From Artocarpus heterophyllus (Eukaryota; Streptophyta; Magnoliopsida; Rosales; Moraceae), in assembly GCA_025403435.1 (NCBI GenBank), contig CM046337.1:1619501-1683500 (forward strand): a stretch of 64,000 nucleotides of DNA, read 5' to 3'. Numbering within the stretch: the stretch's first letter is position 1; each line of letters begins with the position of its first letter. The notes under the pieces were generated by a model. The model did no database searches and was not told the origin of the DNA. It saw only the letters and a list, made by a program, of their open reading frames with translations. Below are positions 1 through 9,989 of the stretch, piece after piece. The translations under genes were made by a program, and so were the position numbers.

Positions 1-172
1 TGCTAAAGAAGATTCTCAGAAGTCAAAATCTAGTAGATATGTGAACAAAGATGGTTCTGATCGAGAAATTAAAGTTGTGTGCAACTTTAATTAGACTTCT
101 CTCTTGAGGATTGAGGAGTGATTGCCGCTATAGTCAAGACGTTGAAGATGAATTAGTCTTTAAGTGGGAGAT
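1..172 (+). mobile_element. 3' internal end of a Copia-type retrotransposon with polypurine tract
   Basis: This stretch ends in TTTAAGTGGGAGAT immediately before an LTR start (TGTTGAAG). That is the usual polypurine tract of plant Copia elements. It therefore represents the last internal bases of an element whose body lies left of the window. No open frame is visible. Its position in front of an LTR that is itself followed by a PBS shows that two element bodies share one LTR. Confidence 0.65.
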
Positions 173-782
173 TGTTGAAGATGTGGAGTCTAATCTTTAA
201 AGCTTAGGAGAAACTTGATTGAAGATGCAAGATTGGAAGGAAAAAAGAAAAAAAGAAAAAAGAGGTTTTGGGCACTACGGCCCTAACATTGGGCGCTGCA
301 GCGCCGCTCAAGCTCAAGAATCGCAAAAGAGTGGCAGTATGCAAAGCACTTAGGAGCTATGGGAGTAGTGTCTGAGCGTGCTACAAAAGTTTTTATCACC
401 GCGCTACAATGCTAGAGGAGGGTGCTATAGCACCAAAGTGCCCAAGGCACTGGTTCATTCGAAGTGGTATTGGGGCGATTACTGGACGTATTTCTTGAGG
501 TTTTTTTAAAGCTAGTTTCCTCTTTTTTTGTACATTATAAATACCTGATATTATAGGTAAATATTAGGACAAATTTTCTGAGAGAAAATTGTGAGTGTGA
601 GACTAGAAAACATCATTTGAGCGTGAGAGAAACATAAGAGTGATTGAGTGATTTCTCTGTAATGTAGCCAAATTGGTGAACCTGCATAAAATTCTTGGTG
701 TGAATTTTTCTGCTTTTATTTTTCGTTCCTATTTTTTTCATTCTCCCTTATTTTGCTTGGTTCATAGCAAATTCTCCTAACA
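173..782 (+). repeat. Copia-type LTR (about 610 bp)
   Basis: The LTR starts TGTTGAAGATGTGGAG right after a polypurine tract and ends CTCCTAACA right before a primer-binding-site-like sequence. A TATA-like stretch (ATTATAAATACC, about 534-545) lies where the U3 promoter is expected. No second copy of this LTR lies inside the window, so its edges rest on the flanking PPT and PBS. Confidence 0.65.
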
Positions 783-784
783 AC

Positions 785-796
785 TGATATCATAGC
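785..796 (+). other. Degenerate tRNA-iMet primer-binding site
   Basis: TGATATCATAGC differs at two positions from the plant Copia primer-binding site TGGTATCAGAGC. It sits 2 bases after the LTR end. The mismatches fit the decayed state of the gag that follows. Confidence 0.55.
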
Positions 797-819
797 TAGG
801 TTGTTGATTGAGAGAACGA

Positions 820-1755
820 TGGCCAAAAACGAAGGAATGCCACTTAGAGTTGTGAAATTTGATGGTAATGATTTCTCATTCTGAAACATGCAAGTAGAGG
901 ATTATCTGTATAGCAAGAAGCTTCACTTGCCGCTTCTCAGTAATAAACCGCAGGTGATGAAGGATGAAGAATGGCAAGTCCTTGACAGACAGGTGTTAAG
1001 GCTTGTGTAGTTGACACTTTCAAAGGTGTTGGTCACATGGCGGAGATGGAGAAAACTACAGCGGGATTGATGCAGGTATTGCCAGATATGTATGAAAAGC
1101 CATCTGCTAATAATAAGATTTATCTTATGAAGAAACTGTTTAATTTGAAGATGTTTGAGAATATCCCCGTTGAAGCATGTAAATGAATTTAGTATGATTG
1201 TCAATCAATTAGCGTTGGTGGAAAATCGACTTTGGTGATGAGGTCCATGCTCTATTTCTCTTGGCGTCTTTGCCAAATACTCAGGAGCCCATAAAGGCTA
1301 TTGTGAGCAACTCTATTGGGAATGGGAAGGTATAGTATAATGATGTCGGAGATCAAATTATGGCTGAAAAAGTTTGCAAGAAAGATTTGGGAGAAACATT
1401 GAGGGCTTCTACTTCTAGTTCTGCTCTAAATGTTGAGAAGGGTAGAAGGTCTAACAAGGGTTCCAACAAGAATGGTAATGGGAAGCAGAGGAGTCGCAAA
1501 AATAAGTCTAGGTCTGGGAGGCATTTGGAATGCTGGAACTGCAGAAGAAACGGGCACTTGAAGAATGATTGCAAAGCGCAAAAGAAGAATGAGGACAAGA
1601 GGAACGATGTTAATTCTTTGATAGATAATGAACAGGATGCTTTACTCCAATTGACTTGTGGATGCTAAGATTCGGGAGCTTCGTCTCACGCCGTGGTATG
1701 GACTCTCATGACTCAGGAGTGCCCGTGGGACCGGGCATTCTATGTGATGCTGTAC
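820..1755 (+). pseudogene. Copia gag-protease pseudogene (truncated)
   Basis: The reading starts ATGGCCAAAAACGAAGG and gives a Copia gag N-terminus, but a TGA stands where the conserved Trp of the FW/N motif is expected (about 882), with further stops near 1008 and 1182. From 1360 a clear open frame runs through a basic region into a CCHC zinc knuckle (CWNCRRNGHLKNDC, about 1532-1573), typical of retroviral and Copia nucleocapsids. A frame change follows, then the protease active-site motif DSGAS (about 1670). Homology is lost near 1755, so integrase, RT and RNase H are absent. It is a dead fragment. Confidence 0.75.
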
Positions 1756-1816
1756 TTTGGAAAAGAATACTCTTTGATATGATCAGCTGCTGTCAGGTGT
1801 ACACTTCTAGGCATCT

Positions 1817-2052
1817 GGACACGTGTTTCAAAAAAGGACGTATAAGCATTGAAAAATCTTTTTAATCTTAAAAATAAAACGAAAAGAAAAACAATCTGGT
1901 CCCGTATTTCAAAAAGCATGTATGTGTATTGAAAAATCTTTTTAATCTACATGTTGTTATAATATTAAAAAAAAAAGAAAAGAAAAACGTCTGAACACGT
2001 ATTTCAAAAAGCATGTATATGTATTGAAAAATCTTTTTAATCTATGTGATGT
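1817..2052. repeat. Three imperfect tandem repeats with core GAAAAATCTTTTTAATCT
   Basis: The core ATTGAAAAATCTTTTTAATCT recurs three times (about 1848, 1928 and 2024), each preceded by a variant of CGTATTTCAAAAAGCATGTAT. The units are about 80-95 bp long. This is non-coding and AT-rich, directly after the broken Copia element. Confidence 0.7.
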
Positions 2053-5000
2053 TATAAGACCATTTTTTATAAAATTATGAGCCATAATCTATTATACAGT
2101 GTATTTTTTAAATTAGATTTTATTGGTTTGTTGTGATAAGGTTATAATTTTATAGCGTTAAATAAAATTGTTCATATGTATTAGAACAAGAAATTGTACT
2201 ATTAAATATGTTTTTGTTAATCATTTGAGGTAAATAACATATTTTACAATGGTGAAAGTAAACTATATTTTTTTTAAAAAAAAATTATGAACAAAGTGTT
2301 TAGTAAAATTAGTTAGAATTAACTTTTTATTCAAAATATTGTAGCAGATGTGAGCTTTAAACTGTAATAATTTTATGTATTTTATTGTAACATATGAAAG
2401 CATTTACACTATTTACTAACTAAAAAAGTTAGTTTTGAACAACTTTACCAAACATTTTAGACGCTTTGAGTATATAGTCTTCAATTTTACGTTTCAGTTA
2501 TTTCAAATTTGTAACCAATTTCAGTATTGCTTACACTATTAATTTAGTCTAAAATTTTGACTTTATTCAAGCTGCTTGTAGGCAAATTTCATGACTTCGT
2601 TCTCAATCGTACCTCTTTTTTTTTTTTTTTTTGGGGGGGGGGGGGGGGGTATTTTGTGATTACGTCCTTCCTGGATATAATTTTGGCTCCGTCACAGTAG
2701 TATTAAGAATTTCTTTCCAAGTAATTTGTTTTTCTTTTGTTTTCAAGTTTACAAACTGACGAGACAAAATCTAGAGAACTAGTTTTTTTTTTCCTTCTGC
2801 TAAATAAAGACTTCTATTAAAACTCAATAAAGATCCTCGTGGATCAGTCACCATAATGGGGGGGTCTCTATTAATGTCATTAAAAATGAGGGCATTGTTT
2901 GTTAATGAAGTTGAAATTTATTAATTCCAATTGCTCTAATGTAAAGTAAAAATATGATATAGTGTAAGAAAAATCCTTTTCATCCTATGAGGCTGTACAC
3001 CCTAATCTAGTTTTTAGTATACTTTTTAGACGAAATCTTACTGTTTTGTTAATAGCGGGGTTATAACTCACTCTATAAAATCAAATAGGATTGCTCGTAA
3101 TGTAAAAGCTCTTGTATATTCTAGTGCTTTGGTTTCTACTTATTAGTTATAACCAATAGGGTATTTAGAACATTAATTTCAACTCATTAATTATAACTGT
3201 GAATAATATAAAGCTTTTAACAATTACAATAAAAAGCAAAAGGTTATTACACTATAAAACTCTCAAACGCTATACTTCTTAAACTTAAAACGTATGTTTC
3301 AACTGATTCTTCAAACAAAAGCTAAGCTCCCCGAACACACCAGAAAACAAAAGAGAACGAACTACAAAGCATCTGCCAGTGAATAACATAAAAAAAAAAA
3401 AAAAAAAGTCAGAAAAATGACCATGTATCAGCCTGTGTGGAGGTTATTATCAGTCGGTCAATTGCTAAATAAGCACAATTTTGACCAGAGCCACTATCTA
3501 TGACGTTTACGATGCTAACTAACACACAAAAGTAAAGAGAGTGACAGACTAAACATAGAAAATTAAACATGGAAAATGCAACGCGTGGGTTTAATTCATG
3601 ATCAAATAATTTTTTGCCTCATAGAATTTAAACGGCGCTTATTACGTAATCACACAGAGTTACAAAAGCACTTTGCTACGTCTCTAATCTAATTGGAGCA
3701 AGACCTTTGTCCATAAATAATAATAATAAGTAATAAAATCAAACTATAGCCTCCGGATGTTTGAACTTTCAAGCTTAGCTCACAATTATTTTGACCTAAA
3801 TAATTAATTAGCCCCAGACAGATTTTCCCAGTTCCTCTCATTCTACGCAACACTAATTAAGAATCGCTGCTAGCTGTTCATATACTCTTCCGTCGTTTCT
3901 GCTGTTGCTTCTTTTTCTTCTAGAAACTATGCACAGTTTTTCAACTTTGGCACTGAGTGCCGAGTTGCTATCGGTTTGCTATCCGATAAGTCTTCTTCAA
4001 ACCTTTTTTCTCTCCTTCTTTTTAAATCTTTGGCATGGAAAATTAGGCAATTTCTTTAGTAAGATCTGGAAAAAAAAACTTATCTGTGAATATTTATCTT
4101 TGAATCGTTGTATATGCAGAAAAAAAAGAAGATTAGATTTAATAGTTTTAAAAGGAGCATTAAAAATAGAGGGTTTCTATTAAAGAATTTTTAAGAAATT
4201 ATCTATTTGTTATCTCGATTACAACTAATAAAGAGTACAAACTTTCAACTATACTAAAAAATAAAAGAGTAATTTGTACTCGTAGTCTCTTAATTATTTA
4301 GTTGGTGATATTTTGATCTTAAATTTTTTTTATTTTAACAAAACAGTCCTTAAATTTTAAAAATATTTGCAATTAAAAACTTATCTAAGAAAACCAACGG
4401 AAACATGGATATGCCCATCACGTGAGTTGCTTTTATGGGGTTATAACAGTAATTTCGAACGTACGCGCCAAATTGGGAATAGCAAGAGGGACATTTGGGC
4501 TTGCAAAATTGTACAAAGCACTGGTTCAGATTTGCACGAACAAATCTAATATCCGAGAAGAAAAAAGACAACAAGCGTCAAAATACCGGAAGCTACCTAC
4601 AGATGGAAGACGTAAAAAGTTACCAGTGATTGGGAATAAGCAATTAAGCATGATTTTCAACCCCGTAAATGTGTATATTGGCTGTATGTATATTCAAGGA
4701 AAAACGTTAGTAATGTTTAATTTAAAACCTTAAAAAAGAACAAATTAATTAACAAAACTACAAAATAACTAAAAAGAAATGTAAATACCCCACAAAAAAT
4801 GTAGATCTGGGGAAAAAAGTGAAGAAGAAGAACTAGTCTGAGATTTGGGGGCCGGAATAGACGGGAAGAGGTGGTGGCACATTTGGGATCAAGAGGAGAA
4901 GACGAGAAGGGTATGAGGAGGAAGCGTGATGGGTCGGCGGCTGATTGGCGAGGAGGGTCTCCGACATGACCCACAACGTTTGCGTGTGGATTCTCAATTG

Positions 5001-5515
5001 CTGCTTCTTCTTCTTCGGGCAATGAAACTGTGGATTCGCGACTCATTCAATCTTCTCTTGTATGGGCCTTTTGGGTTTTCAAAGGGTTGTAAGATCAAAA
5101 GTGACATGGTTTATGGAGGAGGGAGTATGGTTTGATGGGTTTGATTTCATTAGATGTTTGCGATGGTGTTCGAGCATATATATCTTTGTTCTTATTTCCC
5201 TATAATTTCTCAAACTATGAAATTAAAAACTACAAGTATTTGAGTCTTTTTTGTGTAAAATTGTGCACATACCTTGCACGTGATAATATTCGGTCAAAAA
5301 GTTAAACAGATTTGAATGAAAGCCCATCAATTATCAAGAGTTTAAAAATTAAAAAACTGTTTGATTTAAATTAAAAGAAAAAACTAAAATATCACCATTT
5401 AAGGAGTTCGGGACACGAGTCCAAACTACTCGAAAACAAAATTGCTATCAAGTAAAATACATTAGCTGGGTAGAACAAAAACATTTCTGTGGCTCGCTTA
5501 GCCCAAGCTTCAGCA
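2053..5515. other. Non-coding AT-rich stretch, no gene recognised
   Basis: I see no convincing gene. A run of 17 T followed directly by 17 G stands at 2616-2649, and a poly-A run at about 3391-3407. The minus-strand open stretch at 4717-5046 (109 aa, acidic and Pro/Ser-rich) has no recognisable domain or partner exon. The last few hundred bases before 5516 should hold the promoter of the glycosyltransferase, but no clear TATA box could be assigned. Confidence 0.5.
2616..2649. repeat. Homopolymer junction T17-G17
   Basis: Seventeen T residues are followed immediately by seventeen G residues. Such a junction is prone to polymerase slippage and sequencing error, so the exact lengths are uncertain. 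Confidence 0.85.
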
Positions 5516-6994
5516 ATGGCTGATGAGAGAGAAAAGTCAAGAAACATAGTGTTATTCCCTTTCATGGCACAAGGCCATATAATTCCTTTCATAGCCTTGG
5601 CCAATCAACTCCAACGAACCCACAACTGCTCCATAACCTTTGTCACAACAGAACTCAACGTCCCCAAAATCTCCTCATCTCTTCCTCCCAACCATAACTT
5701 TCGTCTTCTCACAATCCCCTTTCGCGGCTCCCATCACGGCCTTCCTCCCGGCGTTGAAAACACCGACGCCCTTCCTTACCATCTCGTCCCCAATTTCTTA
5801 GACGCCTCTCTGTCTCTCAAATCCTCCTTCAGAAACCTCATCTCCGATCTCGTCAAACACGAGACCGGCGGCCTCCTCTGCATCATCTCCGACATGTTCT
5901 TCGGATGGTCCCACGACATCGCCCGTGAATTTGGTATCTTCCATGCACTCTTCTTCGGCGGCGGCGCCTTTGGATTCGCCTTTCTTTACTCTCTGTGGAT
6001 GAATTTACCCCTCGATAACATCATCGTGGACGAGATGATCCAAGTCCCGGACTTTCCAGAAGCTTCGAGAATCCACGTCAATCAGATGTCGGCGAATTTA
6101 CGGGAGGCAGATGGACGCGATAAGTTTTCATTGGTAATTAAGCAATTGTTTTCCGAATGGGAAAATTCGGACGCCCTGTTGTTCAACACTGTGGAAGAGC
6201 TTGAAGCCAAAGCTGGGTTGTTGTACTTCAGAAGGAAATTGGGCCGACCGGTTTGGCCCATTGGGCCTCTTGTTTCGCCGGTTGTTGCGAGGAAAGAGGG
6301 TGGTGGAATTGCGTCGGAGATGTGCATCAAATGGCTTGATTCAAAACCTGCAAGGTCAGTACTCTATGTGTCGTTTGGGTCAATGAACACAATTTCACCA
6401 TCACAGATGATGGATTTAGCCATGGCACTTGAGTGTAGTGGTAAAAATTTCATATGGGTTGTTAGGCCGCCAATTGGGTTTGACATAAATGGGGAATTCA
6501 AAGCTGAGGAGTGGCTGCCTAAGGGTTTTGAGGAGAGAATGAGAGAGTCAAAAAGAGGGTTGATTGTGCATAAATGGGCACCACAGATTGATATTTTGTG
6601 TCATGAAGCTGTTTGTGCTTTTTTGAGTCATTGTGGTTGGAATTCAGTCATTGAAGCGCTTGGTCATGGCGTGCCCATAATTGGATGGCCTCTCGCGGCA
6701 GAACAGTTCTACAATGCCAAGTTTTTGGAAGAAGAGCTGGGAGTGTGTGTGGAGGTTGCGAGAGGAAAGAGCTCTGGTTTTGGACATGAAGAAATGGTTA
6801 AAAAGATTGAGTTGGTGATGAATGTTGGATCAGAGAAGGGAAGTGAAATCAGAAGGAAGGTTTGCAATGTTAGGGACATCTTGAGGAATGCCATGAAAGA
6901 TGAGAGTGGTTTCAAGGGGTCTTCTGCCAAAGCCATGAACGAATTCTTGGATGCAGCAGTTTCAGCCTTCACTCATGTGATGAAAAGAACATAG
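5516..6994 (+). CDS. UDP-glycosyltransferase (UGT92A-like), intact
   Basis: This is a 492-aa intronless family-1 glycosyltransferase, which moves a sugar from a UDP-sugar onto small molecules in the cytosol. I chose the ATG at 5516 (MADEREKSRN...) because upstream in-frame codons contain no ATG and the paralogue at 9284 begins at the matching codon. The catalytic His is His21 in MAQGHIIPF. The 44-residue PSPG box spans about residues 354-397, with WAPQ at its start, HCGWNS in the middle and a final Gln, the residue usually linked to UDP-glucose use. Length and layout are normal for the family. The overall sequence resembles UGT92A1-type enzymes, but the acceptor cannot be told from sequence. 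Two broken paralogues lie downstream, so this is the surviving member of a tandem cluster. Confidence 0.93.
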   Translation: MADEREKSRNIVLFPFMAQGHIIPFIALANQLQRTHNCSITFVTTELNVPKISSSLPPNHNFRLLTIPFRGSHHGLPPGVENTDALPYHLVPNFLDASLSLKSSFRNLISDLVKHETGGLLCIISDMFFGWSHDIAREFGIFHALFFGGGAFGFAFLYSLWMNLPLDNIIVDEMIQVPDFPEASRIHVNQMSANLREADGRDKFSLVIKQLFSEWENSDALLFNTVEELEAKAGLLYFRRKLGRPVWPIGPLVSPVVARKEGGGIASEMCIKWLDSKPARSVLYVSFGSMNTISPSQMMDLAMALECSGKNFIWVVRPPIGFDINGEFKAEEWLPKGFEERMRESKRGLIVHKWAPQIDILCHEAVCAFLSHCGWNSVIEALGHGVPIIGWPLAAEQFYNAKFLEEELGVCVEVARGKSSGFGHEEMVKKIELVMNVGSEKGSEIRRKVCNVRDILRNAMKDESGFKGSSAKAMNEFLDAAVSAFTHVMKRT

Positions 6995-8029
6995 AGTAAC
7001 ACAGCACGTTCTTTTTCTTTCTACTTTTCGTCAAAGACAACTATTATTAGTTGTTTGGATAAATGTTGTGTCGTTATGGTGGGCTTGATTGTTGATAATA
7101 GAAATGATAACTATGAATAATCATTACTGATAATCAGTAAGATTCATTTGCTATCAATAATCTTAATTTTGCAAAAGTGAAACAAAACTTGTGCTTTTTT
7201 CTTCCCTGGTGCTTGATAGAAATATAAACAAAACCAGCTTGCAGCTTTATTGAAACAAACACTCCAGCCACCGGCTATGCAAGTTTGTTTTCTGGCTACC
7301 TTTGAAATACAACCTTAACCTGAAAACGACAAAGAACATAAAACAACTACAACCTGATAGACGACAACAACATTATAAGCGACAATGACCTGGAAACGAC
7401 AATGAAATGTAAGAAGAAAACAACCTCATAAACGACAGTATAAGAACAATAACATGATAAACATTCGACAAGGATGCAATGCCAAACGACAGCAACTTAC
7501 GCACTGAAGCAGCTTGTTAAACGACAATAAAGCTACAAATGCCAAGAATCTAAGAAACGGCACCAAATGTACAACGACATCAACTTTAAAAACAACTGTA
7601 AATCTGGTAAACGACAACAAAGCTTAGTAACGACAAAGGACTGGAGAAGAAAGAATTACGTCAAAAGTCAACGACCTTTTATGTGGAGGCCCACTCCTTT
7701 CCCCAATTTCTCTCTTGGCAGAAATAGTTAAAGCTACTACGTCAATCTTAAGCTCCAAATACATTCCTCATGTTTATTCTTTCATAGATTGCGGTTAGGA
7801 AAAGATACTTATCTACTTGGTAGCAGTAAGGGAGAAAAAAAAAAGGTTAAAAAGACCTTCAGATTATAACAAAGAAAGCGGTTAAAAAGATACTGATGCA
7901 AAATGAGTTTTCAACGGATTGAAGATTGAAAGCAACGAATCATACCGAGACAAAAACCTTCCAGAAAGGGCATTTCTTCATATATAAAACCTTCCAAGCT
8001 TCTCCTTTGATCATTCATCGCCATACCAA
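6995..8029. other. 3' flank of the UGT gene, non-coding
   Basis: No gene is visible. The stretch holds the UGT 3' untranslated region and, at 7322-7640, an irregular array of AACGACAA-type words listed separately. Confidence 0.55.
7322..7640. repeat. Degenerate array of AACGACAA words
   Basis: The word AACGACA or ACGACAA, often as TAAACGACAA, recurs roughly a dozen times at irregular 20-45 bp intervals (for example 7324, 7361, 7381, 7396, 7432, 7484, 7533, 7573, 7610 and 7629). Spacers are not conserved and no reading frame is supported. It may be an eroded tandem repeat. Confidence 0.6.
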
Positions 8030-8405
8030 GCATGTGATGACAGATTCACAGATATATAATTCTATATTTGCATTCGCATGAATCACGACAAAGGGAATAA
8101 AGCGATAATATTTTATACAACTAATTAAACCATTATGAAGTCAAATTCATAAACCAACATGATCACACGGGAGAACGAAGAGGGGCGGATGGCTGCATGC
8201 TAAAAAAGAATGCATGACAATAGATCATGAAAAAAACCCATTTAAACATGGGAACCCAATAGTCTTAAACTCAGAAGAATTTACTAATGAGTATATGTTA
8301 AAGCAGGGATAGACGCAGGCAACATATATTTATATCATATACAAAACTTATTACTGTATCAAGCACATTATGTTGGTACTTTAAATGAAACGAATGTCTA
8401 CATGG
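8030..8405. repeat. Duplicated UGT flank, copy 1
   Basis: The stretch beginning GATGACAGATTCACAGAT and containing TTGCATTCGCATGAATCACG, then ATGATCACACGGGAGAA and ATTTACTAATGAGTAT, matches 16604-17165 in the same order and orientation. Divergence is a few percent plus indels. This marks the unit of tandem duplication that produced the UGT cluster. Confidence 0.8.
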
Positions 8406-9106
8406 CTATTAATTGACCATATTATAATGGATTTAAAAAAAAATAGTTGAGGTATGCGCGTACATTTATTGGATTGTAATGAAGTTTAGTTAACATATAT
8501 GAACAAGAACATACAAACCACTAAAATAAAAGAAAAATTGTATTTGGAGATTTAAAAAGAGTTGATAGTAATAAAAAGTCACATTTCATCATAGAACTAC
8601 GGTAATATAATAATTACTATATAAAACATTTTAATATTAAGATAACAAAATACGGCTCACTTCTTTTGTAAAACTTTTAATATTTAAGATAACAAAATAC
8701 AACTCATTTCTTTTGTAAAACTTACATAATAGCATTTTGTTATCCAAAATAAACTTTTTATGTCAATGTCGACTCATTGTAAATTCATGATTGACAAAAA
8801 TACATTGAAAATAATTAGTCCAAGAATAGCAGCCAAAGAAACATAAGCTCGCGCGTATGTTCTTTTTTTTAAAAGAGATGTATTAGCAGCGTTTTTTGTC
8901 TTATTTGATTTTATACACTCTATCTATTTACTATCTGACACGTGAAATTCACTGTCTCATTTTCTGTTTAAATAATAATTTATCATATTAGCAGATTTTA
9001 TGTGCCGGATTCTAAATGCAAAGATTACTATAAGAAAAAGTAAGACAAAGAGTACTACTAGCATTCCTCTTTTTAAAAACAAACGTATGTATGATCAAAA
9101 TATTGA
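8406..9106. other. Non-coding stretch with a short local duplication
   Basis: No gene is seen. A roughly 50-bp unit (AAGATAACAAAATAC ... CTTTTGTAAAACTT) occurs twice in tandem at about 8638-8731. Confidence 0.55.
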
Positions 9107-9283
9107 CCATATCAAAACAAATCTTTTTTTGTTTGAAAAACTGAAATTACATATAAAATACCAGCCTGGCCACATGAGTAGTCGTTCAAAGTTCCTATGA
9201 GCTTCTCCACTATTAACGTGCTTATAATCGAACAAAGGATCTCTGTTTTCCTTTACCTCTCTTATGCACCCCAAGCTTTCACA
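9107..9283 (+). promoter_or_regulatory. Promoter/5' leader of the second UGT copy
   Basis: This sequence (TTGACCATATCA, then GAAATTACATATAAAA, CCTGGCCA and ATGAGTAGTCGT) is shared with 16364-16582 upstream of the third UGT relic. It ends directly at the start codon. CATATAAAA may act as the TATA element. Role is inferred from position and conservation between copies. Confidence 0.55.
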
Positions 9284-9670
9284 ATGGCTAATGAGAGAAA
9301 TCAAAACTCAAGAAGCGTAGTGCTTTTTCCATTCATGGCACGAGGCCACATAATCCCATTCCTAGCCTTGGCCAATCAACTCCAACAAGCACACAATTGC
9401 ACCATAACCATGGTCACAACCAAACTCAACAACCCCAAATCTTATCATCTCTTCCTCCAAACCATAACATTCTTCTTCTCACAATTCCGTTTTCTAGCTC
9501 CGAACATGGCCTTCCTTCCGGAGTTGAGAACATCAACTCCATTCCTTACCATCTCATCCCCAACTTAATCGAAGCCACACTCTCTCTCAGACCCCCCTTT
9601 AGGAACCTCATCTCTGATCTCATTGCAGACAAAACAAGTTTCCTCTGCATAATCTCTGACATGTTCTTAG
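9284..9670 (+). pseudogene. UGT pseudogene 2, 5' part
   Basis: The reading starts MANERNQNSRS and keeps the catalytic-His context MARGHIIPF. It aligns codon for codon with the intact gene at 5516 until about 9438, where one base is missing and the frame shifts. The shifted frame then continues the homology to ISDMF. At 9670 it is cut by a Copia insertion, and homology resumes at 14374 with the next codons (FGWS). Frameshift, insertion and later stops make it non-functional. Confidence 0.92.
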
Positions 9671-9989
9671 TGTTGAAAATATTTGAGACATTTTTTAGTT
9701 GTCCATGTCAATAGGAGTTTGTTTTTAGTGGTTTTAATTTGTTTTGGTTTTACCTTGTCTATAGGAGAATACGTAGCTTCAGGTGGCTTTATTGGAGTCT
9801 ATTGCAAGTTTTTTGTACGTGAGCACTTTATTAGGAGTTAGTGGCTGCATTTCTTAGTTTCAAGCATTTATCCGTTGGTTTTAGCTCTATTAGCTTCTTG
9901 TTGTGAGTCATTGTATCAGATTTCAAAGCAATAAAAGTTTAGTCCTTTGTTTCTCTTATTTTGTCTTTTCTTCCTCAATATATTTAGCA
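9671..9989 (+). repeat. LTR 1 of the tandem Copia element
   Basis: This LTR is 319 bp, TGTTGAAAAT...TTAGCA. It lacks about ten bases around the TATA box: the other two LTRs read CTCTATAAATAGA before CTTCTTG, while here CTCTATTAGCTTCTTG is found. It is followed by the PBS TGGTATCAGAGC at about 9993-10004. Confidence 0.88.

Noticed and set aside
4717..5046. 109-codon minus-strand ORF as a gene
   Set aside because: Low-complexity acidic and Pro/Ser start followed by a hydrophobic AT-derived tail. No recognisable domain, splice partner or conserved context.
5489..5515. Longer UGT N-terminus starting at 5489
   Set aside because: Position 5489 is GTG, not ATG. The paralogues begin at the codon matching 5516.
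7322..7640. A CRISPR-like array
   Set aside because: Plant nuclear DNA, with words too short and spacing irregular. No CRISPR arrays are expected here.
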